Positions 32,980 to 41,703 of a DNA stretch of 64,000 bases are shown one piece after another. The position numbers and the translations under genes are program-made. Source of the stretch: a virus. A model generated the notes under the pieces. That model worked only from the letters and a program-made list of their open reading frames with translations, was not told where the DNA came from and did not search any database. Each line of letters begins with the position of its first letter. The first letter of the stretch is position 1. The stretch lies in IMG/VR virus record IMGVR_UViG_3300037189_024364, positions 1-64,000 of that record; one strand, 5' to 3'.

Positions 32980-34074
32980 TTACGAGGTTTGCAGCTTGGC
33001 CTGTCCGCTGGTTGGCGTACCGGTGCTATCGACCCACTCGTATGTGTTATTGTTAGTAAAGGTGGTTACCGTGAGATTCCTTATCTCGGCGGCATACTCA
33101 ACGCTTGCTAGCGGGGAAATCGTAACTGCCGGCGCCGAGTTGGTATAACCACTTCCTGGGTGTGTAACGGTAACACCGCTTACGCTTCCGGCTGCATTGA
33201 CGGTGCCAAGTGCTTGCGCATCGCCAGCAATATCAACAACAACGTACTGATATCCGCTGCCGCCGTTGGTCATTCTTACCGATGCAACTTCCCAACCAAC
33301 GGTTGCGGTTGCACCGGTTCCCTTGGCGCTGCCGGTAAGGGCAACGGGATTTGCTGGGGCAGAACTGTAGTCGCCGCTATCGGTGATGGACAGTGATGCA
33401 ACGTCCCAGCGAACATTAAACGTGGCGCCGGTGGCCCATGCATTGGCGGTAACGCGGCTGCTATAAGGTGTGGTATTGGTCACGCTGACGTTGGTGACAT
33501 ACCCGGGTGTGGTGTATGTTAATCCGTTTATGTTGCCGTTGCCGGTGGTGCTAGCAACCGTGACAACAACTGGGGTCTCGTATCCGGCATAGCCCCAGAT
33601 AAATTGATCCCCTGCGGTGTATCCAGGTCCGGACCCGGCATTTGCGATTGCGCTGCCTAGGGTTACTCCGGAGACGGTTAGATTGGCTCGCGCAGATGCC
33701 GTGCCGCTGCTTGGATAGATGATCTCTCCTGGAACATAGAAGCGTGTGGTATCACCGGTTCCGGCCGTGGCCACTGATGCTGTGTTGACACCGAGGTTGG
33801 AATTTGCTGCTACGGCTCCGGACCCACCGGCACCGTATGGCGTCACGGTGATGTTGGCCTCGCCCGGCTGCAATGCAACTCCTCCCTGGGATAGCTGCAC
33901 TCTTCCCCTAGACAGTCCGTCTTGGGCGATCATCTCATAGGTATTGGTAGCAACCTGCTTGTTGATCCAAGCGGTCACTGGTCCGGTGGCACCGCCAAAA
34001 TATGCGGTGGCTTGTATCTGCTGTCCAGACTGGCTGGTGTTGCCGATATATCTCTTGTTAACGGGGCGTCCCAT
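32980..34074 (-). CDS. Virion structural protein with GSGY repeats (364 aa)
   Basis: The opening MGRPVNKRYIGNTSQSGQQI followed by TAYFGG and YEMIAQDG resembles a structural protein I recall from marine T4-like phages. The rest is glycine/threonine/valine-rich beta-type sequence containing the module GYTAGDQF ... TPGYVTNVSV ... GDYSSAPANPVALTG ... GATATVGWEV ... GGSGYQYV ... PGSGYTNSAPAVTI, shared with the 830-aa protein and the sheath insertion. A GGAG site precedes the ATG and a late core lies 70 nt upstream. Confidence 0.65.
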   Translation of the reverse strand: MGRPVNKRYIGNTSQSGQQIQATAYFGGATGPVTAWINKQVATNTYEMIAQDGLSRGRVQLSQGGVALQPGEANITVTPYGAGGSGAVAANSNLGVNTASVATAGTGDTTRFYVPGEIIYPSSGTASARANLTVSGVTLGSAIANAGSGPGYTAGDQFIWGYAGYETPVVVTVASTTGNGNINGLTYTTPGYVTNVSVTNTTPYSSRVTANAWATGATFNVRWDVASLSITDSGDYSSAPANPVALTGSAKGTGATATVGWEVASVRMTNGGSGYQYVVVDIAGDAQALGTVNAAGSVSGVTVTHPGSGYTNSAPAVTISPLASVEYAAEIRNLTVTTFTNNNTYEWVDSTGTPTSGQAKLQTS

Positions 34075-34144
34075 GTTGTTTCTCCTTTGTTGCCGTTCTA
34101 GGGCTACGCGGCTGGGAACCGCATAATCGTTACAACGTTAATTC

Positions 34145-34152
34145 TATTTAGC
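34145..34152 (-). promoter_or_regulatory. Late promoter core (GCTAAATA) for the GSGY virion gene
   Basis: Minus-strand GCTAAATA lies 70 nt upstream of the ATG in a 162-nt intergenic region that otherwise shows only a small GCGG...CCGC hairpin. Confidence 0.42.
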
Positions 34153-34236
34153 TGCTCAACAGATAAATGTACCGATATTTGGCTCTTGCGATATCAATGG
34201 CCTTAAGTAACAATGTAGCTTCGATGAGGTGTTAAA

Positions 34237-34449
34237 ATGCCAGACAGGTTTCAAATTTTTCGATATTATATCAGAGATGACAGGCGAGAGATCATACACG
34301 AGGATCTCTCATGGGCAGAGGCTTCAAAACATTTGGATGATCCTGAAACCAAATTTGATTCGGCCGTGTCTGTTGAATCAAGGGAAAGAACGGCGATGCA
34401 CGGTCCGTGGTGGGATTGCTGGGATCGTATTGATGATGGGAAATCATGA
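34237..34449 (+). CDS. Small conserved phage protein (70 aa)
   Basis: MPDRFQIFRYYIRDDRREII, DLSWAEASKHLDDPETKF and HGPWWDCWD follow a pattern common in short phage proteins (a basic strand pair, an EA-rich helix with DPET, and a terminal GPW motif). No function is known. GAGGTG precedes the ATG. The stop overlaps the next start by 4 nt. Confidence 0.65.
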   Translation: MPDRFQIFRYYIRDDRREIIHEDLSWAEASKHLDDPETKFDSAVSVESRERTAMHGPWWDCWDRIDDGKS

Positions 34450-34946
34450 TGGCAGCTAAAAAAGCTTACAAGCTTGATTTAATGTCGGTATTACAAGCAC
34501 TGGATCGACGAGATCTCGGTTTTTATTCCCGGCTAACGGAAGAAGAAAAGAAGGGTTATTCCCCGCTGGTCCTCATGCGGTACATGAGCTCGTTAACTGA
34601 TCAAAACAGCAACGCAGCATATTCGATCATTGCAACAAATGATCTAGTGAACATTGGTCTCTGGGAACTCGGCAAGCATCCGGAATTGCAACATCTCCTG
34701 CTGTGTTTAACGGGTCTTGGAGGCAAGCAATATCGACCTTGGATGGCAACCAAACGAGGCCGACGGACCAGTAGCAAGATTGATTCTTGGTTATTGGAAA
34801 TATGGCCGGATCTTAGTGATGACGAGCTTGAGATCATTCGGTCGCAACATGATACCAAAAGTTGGACCGAATTCGTCAAGTCAAGCGGTGTAAATGATGC
34901 AAAGGTCAAGGAACTGGTGGAGGCTTGGAAGAAGCAAACGGCATGA
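34446..34946 (+). CDS. Possible clamp-loader small subunit (gp62-like)
   Basis: The 166-aa helical protein includes LMSVLQALDRRDLGFYSRLT, SPLVLMRYMSS, NLVNIGLWELGKHPELQHL-type helices, and GLGGKQYRPWMATKRG, then a C-terminal LSDDELEIIRSQH. I recall this pattern for proteins called gp62 in aquatic T4-like phages, where it would pair with gp44 to load the gp45 clamp. The similarity to T4 gp62 itself is faint and neither gp44 nor gp45 is in this window. Confidence 0.42.
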   Translation: MMAAKKAYKLDLMSVLQALDRRDLGFYSRLTEEEKKGYSPLVLMRYMSSLTDQNSNAAYSIIATNDLVNIGLWELGKHPELQHLLLCLTGLGGKQYRPWMATKRGRRTSSKIDSWLLEIWPDLSDDELEIIRSQHDTKSWTEFVKSSGVNDAKVKELVEAWKKQTA

Positions 34947-35629
34947 CCAAGCACGCCTGCGAATTTTGCAAGAGAGAATTTGTCAAAGAAATGTCTTTGG
35001 TAAATCATAGCTGTGAAAAAAAACGACGATGGTTCCAAAAGGATGAGCTGCATGCACGGCTTGGATTCATGGCATGGAGTCGATTTTATGAGCTTAACAG
35101 CTTTGGCAAAAGCAAGGAATATCGCAGCAGTTATCGCAATTTCATAGACAGCCAGTACCACAACGCTTTCATGAAATTTGGTCGACACATGCGAGATCTA
35201 AATGCCGTTGAACCCGCAAAGCTGATTGATTACGTGATCAAAAACAATCTTCCGATAGATAAATGGACGCATGATTTTGTTTACGAGCAATATATCAGGG
35301 AGCTAACCAGACAGGAAACCGCCGAACAGGCATTAGAGAGAAATGTCCTGTTAATGAACGAATGGAGCATGCAGACCGGAGAACCTTGGTATGATTTTTT
35401 TCGAAAGGTGAATCCAAATCAAGCAACCATGTGGATCAAAAGCGGCAGGATATCACCATGGGTGCTATATAATGTTGACAGTGCCGTGGAACTTTTCGAA
35501 AGATGTACACCGGAACAGATAGCAATGATCAAGGGATGTGCAGCGCCTGGGCCGTGGAAGATCAAATTCAATCGATATCCGGATAGCTGTGATTTCATAC
35601 GAACAGCACTAAGAGAAAGTGGGATGTAA
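34943..35629 (+). CDS. Zinc-finger protein of unknown function (228 aa)
   Basis: Starting at the ATG that overlaps the previous stop (ATGA), the protein begins with a C2HC-type finger: C-x2-C in HACEFCKREF, then H and C in LVNHSCEKKRR. The remaining 190 residues are helical with many aromatics and no recognised domain. Coupling to the possible clamp-loader gene suggests a DNA-transaction role, possibly a loading or regulatory factor. Confidence 0.55.
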   Translation: MTKHACEFCKREFVKEMSLVNHSCEKKRRWFQKDELHARLGFMAWSRFYELNSFGKSKEYRSSYRNFIDSQYHNAFMKFGRHMRDLNAVEPAKLIDYVIKNNLPIDKWTHDFVYEQYIRELTRQETAEQALERNVLLMNEWSMQTGEPWYDFFRKVNPNQATMWIKSGRISPWVLYNVDSAVELFERCTPEQIAMIKGCAAPGPWKIKFNRYPDSCDFIRTALRESGM

Positions 35630-35632
35630 CAG

Positions 35633-35935
35633 ATGGACGAAAACTTAGCCAGCATGTATAACGATATGGATGATGATACGGAACATATGGCCGTAAAAAA
35701 AGGTGCGTTGTTTCGCCGCAACGGTAAGCTAACGGAGGTAACGATTGATGGTAATCGGGTTGTTGTGGTTGATCCGTCGGTGATAGTTGATGTTGAGAAC
35801 ATGGTCAAGATCATGCAGTCTAAAATATCTATACTTGAACAAGAGATTAGGCAACTGCACTCAAGGATCAATCGAACGGATCGTGTGATTGCAGAAACCG
35901 TATCTGAGCTAGATAACAAGATCAGTTACCAATGA
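35633..35935 (+). CDS. Small coiled-coil hypothetical protein (100 aa)
   Basis: A beta-type middle (GKLTEVTIDGNRVVVVDPSV) is followed by a coiled coil (MQSKISILEQEIRQLHSRIN). Not recognised. It overlaps the DnaE-like gene by 4 nt. Confidence 0.55.
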   Translation: MDENLASMYNDMDDDTEHMAVKKGALFRRNGKLTEVTIDGNRVVVVDPSVIVDVENMVKIMQSKISILEQEIRQLHSRINRTDRVIAETVSELDNKISYQ

Positions 35936-36543
35936 CCACCGCCCGCCATGCTGGCGATATCGATATCGATTTTGCTGATCGAACCAAGGCACTGTCGGTT
36001 CTTGACCACACACCGGCTAGCATGATACGAAACAACAAAATCGATCGACACAATACCGGAGTTTACTTCCATCTAGTTCCAACCGATCCAATGACCGGAT
36101 TTGCTAGCATGCACTATGAAACTGCCGAGCAGCGCGGCTGGTACAAATTTGATCTACTTAATGTTGGTGTTTACGAAAAGATCAAAAGCGAAAATCATTT
36201 GCTGGAACTGATGTCGGCGGAGTTAGATTGGACCTTGCTGGAGCACCACGAGTTCACATCGCAGCTGATACATCTTGGTAACCACCATAAGCTGGTATCG
36301 GATCTAAAACCGGCATCCATTATGGAGATAGCCATGATACTGGCGCTGATACGACCTGGTAAAAAGCACCTGGTGGATCGATGCAAGCGTGAGGGATTTT
36401 CGTCAATAGCCGGTGATATTTGGACGGAAACCAATGACGGGTCGTATGCTTTTAAAAAAGCCCATGCATTTTCATACGCCATGTTGGTCAAGGTACATGC
36501 TAATCTATTGGTCGAAAACGCATTGACATTTCACGCTGATTAG
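35932..36543 (+). CDS. DnaE-like (DNA polymerase III alpha) fragment protein
   Basis: The 203-aa protein carries, in order, three short signatures of bacterial DnaE: a KFDLLNVGVYEKI strand-helix (compare KxDxLGL), SIMEIAMILALIRPGKKHLV (compare the ALxRPGP motif) and FKKAHAFSYAMLVKVHANLL (compare the KSHAxxYAxxxxxxAxLK motif). The PDIDxDF catalytic aspartates are represented only by DIDIDFADR near residue 9. It is far too short for a polymerase (DnaE about 1160 aa), so it may be an inactive remnant, a processivity or primase partner, or an anti-host factor. Confidence 0.55.
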   Translation: MTTARHAGDIDIDFADRTKALSVLDHTPASMIRNNKIDRHNTGVYFHLVPTDPMTGFASMHYETAEQRGWYKFDLLNVGVYEKIKSENHLLELMSAELDWTLLEHHEFTSQLIHLGNHHKLVSDLKPASIMEIAMILALIRPGKKHLVDRCKREGFSSIAGDIWTETNDGSYAFKKAHAFSYAMLVKVHANLLVENALTFHAD

Positions 36544-36569
36544 TTAAAGTTAAACAAACGGAGATCATC

Positions 36570-37049
36570 ATGGCAACCTCGAAGCTTAAATTTGTTCGCG
36601 AAACCAATATGTTTGGTACCACCATCACGCTGGCAAATACCAGCGGCACCTACAAGGAGATCCTCACTGAAGGATTCAATCCGGCAGACCCTCTAGCCGG
36701 TCTTGATACCAAGATTAAGACCGGACATTTATTTCGTAGTCCGGGAATCAAAAAGGACGACTGGGCACCGACGTTTAATTCACTGTATAACTGCAATGGC
36801 AAGTTTAATCTCACGGCAGAGCTATCTGACACGGATGGCAAGCAAGTGGTTACAGCTTGGGTGCGTTTTGCTGAACCAGACGACGCTGCGCTATTTGCAT
36901 GGAGCAGCGTGGAAATTTGGCAGAAGTGGAGCGACGCGCTGGAAGATGCTCATAAGCAGGAAGCCAAGGTCGGTAAGAAGACCAATGTCTTTGTTGACAA
37001 GGACGGTAAGCTAAAGGCTACTGTGACCGTAACGTCACTCGGAAACTAA
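36570..37049 (+). CDS. Hypothetical protein (159 aa)
   Basis: A beta-rich protein (SKLKFVRETNMFGTTITLAN, GKFNLTAELSD, KQVVTAWVRF) with a lysine-rich end. GGAG precedes the ATG. Not recognised; a compact OB- or beta-sandwich-type fold is possible. It ends the replication-associated run and is followed by a terminator-like hairpin. Confidence 0.55.
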   Translation: MATSKLKFVRETNMFGTTITLANTSGTYKEILTEGFNPADPLAGLDTKIKTGHLFRSPGIKKDDWAPTFNSLYNCNGKFNLTAELSDTDGKQVVTAWVRFAEPDDAALFAWSSVEIWQKWSDALEDAHKQEAKVGKKTNVFVDKDGKLKATVTVTSLGN

Positions 37050-37071
37050 CTCGCAATTGGGTGGGGACTAA

Positions 37072-37446
37072 TTACGGGTTCTTAACCAACTGAATGGTTC
37101 TTTTTTTCAACCGTCGATTGATTAGGTCTAACATGTTTATCGTCGGGCCTTCAATCACGGTGGTTTCTTTTTTAGCGAAAGTCCGTAACCAAGGCTTGAA
37201 CGTTCTAAATCTTTCCCTGAGGAATAGATTGATCGGGATGGTTCTATTGCTTTCCCACCACCAAGTTTCCCCACAGGTTAGAAAATCTTTTTTCATCTGT
37301 TGGGTAAAACCGCCATCTAGCACGTATAAGCTGACAAAGCTGTCATCTGAATGCTGCATGATTCCGATGTATTCTTTGTTTAAGTACGTGACTATGGTTA
37401 GAAATGGGAACTTCTCTTGTAAGATCTTGTGAGTTTCTGGTGTCAT
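37072..37446 (-). CDS. Hypothetical protein (124 aa)
   Basis: The product (FLTIVTYLNKEYIGIMQHSD, TCGETWWWESNRTIPINLFL, a basic C-terminal helix) is not recognised. It has its own minus-strand late core 25 nt upstream, divergent from the virion gene at 37.5 kb. The pattern of an I-G-I strand followed by a WWWES motif recalls short phage proteins of unknown function. Confidence 0.5.
   Translation of the reverse strand: MTPETHKILQEKFPFLTIVTYLNKEYIGIMQHSDDSFVSLYVLDGGFTQQMKKDFLTCGETWWWESNRTIPINLFLRERFRTFKPWLRTFAKKETTVIEGPTINMLDLINRRLKKRTIQLVKNP
37084..37107 (+). terminator. Probable terminator inside the end of the convergent gene
   Basis: A short stem (AACCA / TGGTT) followed by seven Ts on the plus strand would end transcription of the gene at 36.6-37.0 kb; it lies within the 3' end of the convergent minus-strand gene. 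Confidence 0.45.
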
Positions 37447-37470
37447 GGGTGCCTGCCGATAATGTGATGA

Positions 37471-37478
37471 TATTTATG
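37471..37478 (-). promoter_or_regulatory. Late promoter core (CATAAATA), minus member of a back-to-back pair
   Basis: CATAAATA on the minus strand ends 25 nt before the ATG of the 124-aa gene and abuts the plus-strand core with no bases between. Confidence 0.55.
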
Positions 37479-37486
37479 GATAAATA
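37479..37486 (+). promoter_or_regulatory. Late promoter core (GATAAATA), plus member of a back-to-back pair
   Basis: GATAAATA ends 25 nt before the ATG of the 272-aa structural candidate. Confidence 0.6.
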
Positions 37487-37511
37487 ATCCAGTGAGGCAA
37501 AACGGTAAACC

Positions 37512-38330
37512 ATGGCTGACCAAGTATTATTCAAATTCAAGGAATACGTCCAGCTGTGGCAAACCGATAGGAATGTCCCAAACATAAATGGACCGATGAT
37601 ACAGTACAACACCAAGATTTACAAAGGCGCAACGAATACCATTGATTTCCAAGTGAGGAACAATGACCGCAAACCAGTAAATCTGGTTGGGTACCAAATC
37701 GAAGCGTTGATACAACGGGTTGAGCAGCCGGAGCTTCTTCTTGAAAAGCCTGTCCAACCGACCGATGATAAGACCGGTAAATGCCGGTTAACATTGTACA
37801 CTGGTGAAATCGAAACATGGCTAGCCGGCTATTATCGTTATACGATTCGGTTAACTGATGTAACCGGTAAGCAAGAGTATCTTTATACTGATATCAATCG
37901 CAGCACATTTGGTACCTTTGAATTGATCGAAGGAATGAGCATATCGTTGGCTCCTGCACTGGAAATCAAGGCAACTTCCTTTACCCCGATCCCAATGGGA
38001 GAATACGAAAACACTTGGAGCACCGGTGCATTGGTCGGTGATGCACAAGATAATCGTACCAACGGTATGCACACCATTGTGGCATATACTTCCAACAACT
38101 TTCAAGGAAAATTCTGGATACAAGGCAGCCTAACCACCCAAGCACCCCAGGTTGGTGACTGGTTTGATATACCATTAACGCCGATCAACAACTACTTCCA
38201 ATATACTTCCCAGGATAGCCCACGGATCAAAGTGTTTAATCTGACCGGAAATTATTATTGGATACGAATGTTTTACAAGATTGACCCTATTAACACGGGG
38301 TCGTTTGACAAGGTGCTATACAAGAGCTAA
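37512..38330 (+). CDS. Probable virion/baseplate protein, beta-sandwich type (272 aa)
   Basis: The N-terminal 120 residues (KIYKGATNTIDFQVRNNDRK, YQIEALIQRVEQPELLLEK, AGYYRYTIRLTDVTGKQEYL) read like an Ig/BppU-type beta-sandwich; the C-terminal part (NNFQGKFWIQGSLTTQAP, YYWIRMFYKIDP) is a second beta domain. Such proteins occur among baseplate and tail-decoration proteins. It has a strong late core. No exact family is assigned. Confidence 0.6.
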   Translation: MADQVLFKFKEYVQLWQTDRNVPNINGPMIQYNTKIYKGATNTIDFQVRNNDRKPVNLVGYQIEALIQRVEQPELLLEKPVQPTDDKTGKCRLTLYTGEIETWLAGYYRYTIRLTDVTGKQEYLYTDINRSTFGTFELIEGMSISLAPALEIKATSFTPIPMGEYENTWSTGALVGDAQDNRTNGMHTIVAYTSNNFQGKFWIQGSLTTQAPQVGDWFDIPLTPINNYFQYTSQDSPRIKVFNLTGNYYWIRMFYKIDPINTGSFDKVLYKS

Positions 38331-38367
38331 CTTGTGCCTACCAACAGGATGCACATAAAATACGCCT

Positions 38368-39411
38368 ATGGCACTCCTATTACATCAATTGGTACAGACC
38401 AACTTACCACCGAAACGCCGGCAAAACACCAAGGGATGGTGGCAGTTTAATTCGGTATGTTGCCATCATCGGGGACACGCTGTTGAAACCAGAAGCAGGG
38501 GTAATTTCCTAGCATTGCCAGATGGCACCATGGTCTATAACTGTTATAACTGTGGATTCAAGACAGGCTATAAGGGCGGGGATGTTGGCCATCAATTTGA
38601 GGCATGGATGGGATGGCTCGGTGTCCCACAAGAACAGATACAGCAAGCTAAGTTAGAAATACTCAGCAAAAAACTCAGTGGCGAGCTTGAAACCATTGAA
38701 GAAAACAATTGGTTTAAGATTGAGGATTTTCCTGAGGTCAAGCTTCCGACCGAAGCCAGATTATTCGCAGATTGGGTGGCAGAAGAGTCTCCGCCCGATG
38801 CCATGGTATCGTGTTTGGAATACCTAATAGGTCGAGGTCGTGCGGTCTCAGAAAACTGGGAATATTTTTGGTCTCCTAACTTTCCCGGCATAGCAGGGAA
38901 AAAGGTAAACCTACATCATAGGATCATCATCCCATTCAAGCACAAAAATAAGATCGTCGGTTGGACTGGTCGATATTTTGGAAAACCTCCTAGTGGTATC
39001 TCAAAATATCACAACAGTGATATCCCTTCGGGCTATCTGTTTAATGGCGATGCTATATTTGCCAAAAATAGAAAATTTGTATTGATACACGAGGGACCAT
39101 TTGACGCTATAGCGACCAATGGAGTTGGGGCACTTGGTAGCACATTGAACAAATCTCAGATCGCATGGCTCAACAGTACCGACAAGGAGAAGATAGTGGT
39201 TCCTGATCGACAGGCAAAAAATCAGGATCTAATCGACATTGCCTTAGAACAACGATGGAGCGTAAGCTTCCCTGATTGGGAAGAAAAAATCAAGGATGCT
39301 GCCGATGCATCCAAGATATACGGAAGGCTTTATACGTTAGCCAGCATACTAGATGCAAAAACTAGCAGCCAGCTTAAGATCGGTTTTACACGACAACTAT
39401 TAAGAGGATAA
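38368..39411 (+). CDS. gp61: DNA primase, gp61-type (zinc-binding plus TOPRIM)
   Basis: The 347-aa protein has an N-terminal zinc site (C31/C32, H33/H34, then C59-x2-C62 in YNCYNCGF) and a TOPRIM-like core: HHRIIIPFKHKNKIVGWTGR, the EGPFDAIATNGVGALG motif and a VVPDRQAKNQD strand. It synthesises RNA primers with the gp41 helicase, whose gene follows one base after the stop, a standard primosome pairing. The TOPRIM DxD appears as D-R-Q, a departure that may affect metal binding. No strong ribosome-binding site is seen at the ATG. Confidence 0.85.
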   Translation: MALLLHQLVQTNLPPKRRQNTKGWWQFNSVCCHHRGHAVETRSRGNFLALPDGTMVYNCYNCGFKTGYKGGDVGHQFEAWMGWLGVPQEQIQQAKLEILSKKLSGELETIEENNWFKIEDFPEVKLPTEARLFADWVAEESPPDAMVSCLEYLIGRGRAVSENWEYFWSPNFPGIAGKKVNLHHRIIIPFKHKNKIVGWTGRYFGKPPSGISKYHNSDIPSGYLFNGDAIFAKNRKFVLIHEGPFDAIATNGVGALGSTLNKSQIAWLNSTDKEKIVVPDRQAKNQDLIDIALEQRWSVSFPDWEEKIKDAADASKIYGRLYTLASILDAKTSSQLKIGFTRQLLRG

Positions 39412-39412
39412 C

Positions 39413-40828
39413 ATGGCTATATCAACTGATCCAGAAGAAATCAAGGAATACTCCGAAGAGAAGCAGAAGTTGCTGATAGATGTGTTGCTCAGCAGCGAAG
39501 AAGTGTTTGCTCGCTGTCAGAACATATTAAATGACAAATATTTTGTTAACAGGCTTAGACCAGCCGTTAGATTCATGCTGAAGCATGCGGAAAAATACAG
39601 CGTTCTACCAAAGATTGAACAGGTTAACGCAGAAACTGGACTAAAATTCATCCATGTTGCTGATATAGCCGTGCAGCATCAAGAATCATTCTTAGATGAA
39701 ATAGAGGAGTTTTGTAAAAACAGAGCACTAGCAAACGCGGTTTTGGGTGCAACTGATCTAATTGAAAAGGGGCAATACGGGGAATTGGAGCGGCGTGTGC
39801 GAGAAGCCATTTTGATTAGCCTGCAGAGTGATCTTGGTACCAACTATTTTGAGGATCCGCGAGCGCGTCTCATGCGGATCAAGGACAAAAATGGACAGAT
39901 TAGTACCGGATGGAAGTCCGTTGATGACAAGCTATACGGCGGTGTAAATCGAGGAGAAATAACCATATGGTGTGCCGGTTCCGGTGTCGGTAAGTCTCTC
40001 TTCCTGCAAAACATCGCAATCAATTTTGCCAAGCAAGGACTCAACGCGATCTACATCTCGCTGGAACTTAGCGAAGAACTGTGCTCAATGCGAATGGACT
40101 CGATGCTAAGTGAGATATCAACAAAAGAAATCTTTCGAAGGATTGATGAGGTCGAAATCAAGGTTGCCCAGGCTGGTAAGAAAAGCGGTAGCATGCATGT
40201 CAAACAGATGCCACAGGGTAGCACCTGCAACGACATCAAGGCATACCTCAAAAACTATGAAATTGAAACCGGCAAGAGACCCGATGTGTTGGTGGTTGAT
40301 TATCTAGATCTGTTGTTCCCTAACAACAAGAAGATCGATCCTAGCAATTTGTTCGTTAAGGATAAGTTTGTCACCGAGGAGCTTCGGGGATTGATGGTCG
40401 AGCGCCAGATGATTGGACAAACCGCGGCACAGTTGAATCGAGGTGCGGTACAGGAACAGGAGCACGATCACAGCCATATCTCGGGTGGTATTTCCAAGAT
40501 CCAAACTGCTGACAACGTGATATCAATCTTTGCCAGTGCAGCAATGAAGGAACGGGGACAGTATCAAATACAGTTTCTCAAGACCAGAAGTTCCAGTGGT
40601 GTTGGTAGCAAGGTAAATCTAGGATTTGATCCAAATACTCTTCGAATCTTTGACAGCGAGGAAGACGTACAGATAATAAATGGTGGCGGAAAGTCAGCAG
40701 ACGTGTTTACCGATCTTCGCAGGAAGAATGCTGCTGCGGCGAAGAAGGAAGAAAAAGATCCGCCAAAGATGGATGTTACCAAGAGCATCAAGGATCTTAG
40801 TAGCTTAACGGCATTAGTGAGGAGATAA
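39413..40828 (+). CDS. gp41: Replicative DNA helicase gp41 (DnaB-like)
   Basis: The 471-aa protein has an N-terminal helical domain and a RecA-type core with Walker A AGSGVGKS (188-195), the YISLELSEELCSMRMDSML segment, a DVLVVDYLDLL Walker B strand and a QTAAQLNRGA motif typical of DnaB/gp41 helicases. It unwinds the fork 5' to 3' as a hexamer and interacts with the gp61 primase encoded just upstream. AGAGGA precedes the ATG. Confidence 0.95.
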   Translation: MAISTDPEEIKEYSEEKQKLLIDVLLSSEEVFARCQNILNDKYFVNRLRPAVRFMLKHAEKYSVLPKIEQVNAETGLKFIHVADIAVQHQESFLDEIEEFCKNRALANAVLGATDLIEKGQYGELERRVREAILISLQSDLGTNYFEDPRARLMRIKDKNGQISTGWKSVDDKLYGGVNRGEITIWCAGSGVGKSLFLQNIAINFAKQGLNAIYISLELSEELCSMRMDSMLSEISTKEIFRRIDEVEIKVAQAGKKSGSMHVKQMPQGSTCNDIKAYLKNYEIETGKRPDVLVVDYLDLLFPNNKKIDPSNLFVKDKFVTEELRGLMVERQMIGQTAAQLNRGAVQEQEHDHSHISGGISKIQTADNVISIFASAAMKERGQYQIQFLKTRSSSGVGSKVNLGFDPNTLRIFDSEEDVQIINGGGKSADVFTDLRRKNAAAAKKEEKDPPKMDVTKSIKDLSSLTALVRR

Positions 40829-40856
40829 AAACCGGAGCAATGCTCCGGTTTTCTTT
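40828..40856. terminator. Bidirectional terminator between gp41 and the convergent gene
   Basis: A 12-bp stem (AAAACCGGAGCA / complement) with T-rich flanks on both strands follows the gp41 stop and also serves the minus-strand gene. Confidence 0.85.
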
Positions 40857-41650
40857 TAGTCAAAATCTGCAACCCATCCGTATTTTGTATTCCAATCGGC
40901 GACGTATTTGTCTCCGTCGGTATCCTTGAATACCAATTCTGGCTGTCCGCGATCGCCCAGTCGTAGCTGGATCATTTCAACCTTGCGTCGTCGCTTTGGA
41001 TCCTGTGCTACCACGTCTAGCTTTTCGCCGTGTCCGCTGTTATAGCCGATGATCTCAACGCTGTTTTCGTTTAGACCGATTTCTTTTTTCTCGGTCGGAG
41101 TGCCGTGATTTTTCACGGCATCGATCATGGATTTCATTTGGGAAATGGTATCGGGGGATGAAGCTGACGACTGATCCTTGGCAATGTAAGACTTGAGCTT
41201 ATTATCATCCAAATTTTCGATAACACCCGTGACCGGTCGGATTGTGGTCGCTATTTTGGTCTTTTCGGTAGAACCGAGGGTCATCATGTGATTGAATGCG
41301 ATGGCAAGTGCCATGGCCTGTGCTTGAGAGAGGCGTGGCTCGTCATGCCTGAGAGCGTTTATTGCGCTCTTGAAATTGGCAACATGGTCTTCTGGAATCT
41401 CTAACATGGTGATCAATGACTGGACATTGATGTTTCCGACGATCTTTTCTAGATCAGCTGGCTTGGTGAGCATTTTGTCCACCGGTTCATTTGCAGCATC
41501 ATCGCCCTTTGGATTTTTTGGGTTGCTAGTCTCACCTTGTTCATCCAATGTTTCGTCGGTATCAACACGGTCATCTTCCTGCACGGAGGTGATATACTCG
41601 TCTAATTTATTAAGAATGCTTCGGATGTCCTCTGCTAACGGTTGTTTCAT
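40856..41650 (-). CDS. Hypothetical protein, possibly virion-associated (264 aa)
   Basis: Residues 1-45 are helical and acidic, then a linker (TSNPKNPKGDDAANE), a helical middle (SLITMLEIPEDHVANFKSAI, SQAQAMALAIAFNHMM) and a beta-type C-terminus with a basic KRRRKVEMIQLRLGD and KYVADWNTKYGWVADF. Not recognised. GGAG precedes the ATG; the gene has a late core in the divergent pair at 41.7 kb, so late expression and a structural role are likely. Confidence 0.55.
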   Translation of the reverse strand: MKQPLAEDIRSILNKLDEYITSVQEDDRVDTDETLDEQGETSNPKNPKGDDAANEPVDKMLTKPADLEKIVGNINVQSLITMLEIPEDHVANFKSAINALRHDEPRLSQAQAMALAIAFNHMMTLGSTEKTKIATTIRPVTGVIENLDDNKLKSYIAKDQSSASSPDTISQMKSMIDAVKNHGTPTEKKEIGLNENSVEIIGYNSGHGEKLDVVAQDPKRRRKVEMIQLRLGDRGQPELVFKDTDGDKYVADWNTKYGWVADFD

Positions 41651-41689
41651 CAGTAATCTCCAGATACGATCGTTTGAACTATTTATGCG

Positions 41690-41697
41690 ACGAGCAA
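41690..41697 (-). promoter_or_regulatory. Late promoter core (CATAAATA), minus member of a back-to-back pair
   Basis: CATAAATA on the minus strand lies 39 nt before the 264-aa gene; six bases separate it from the plus-strand core. Confidence 0.55.
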
Positions 41698-41703
41698 CTT
41701 TAG

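Noticed and set aside
34090-34140. Possible tRNA-like hairpin in the 162-nt intergenic gap
   Set aside because: Only one small GCGG/CCGC stem is present; no cloverleaf, T-loop or anticodon arm could be formed by eye.
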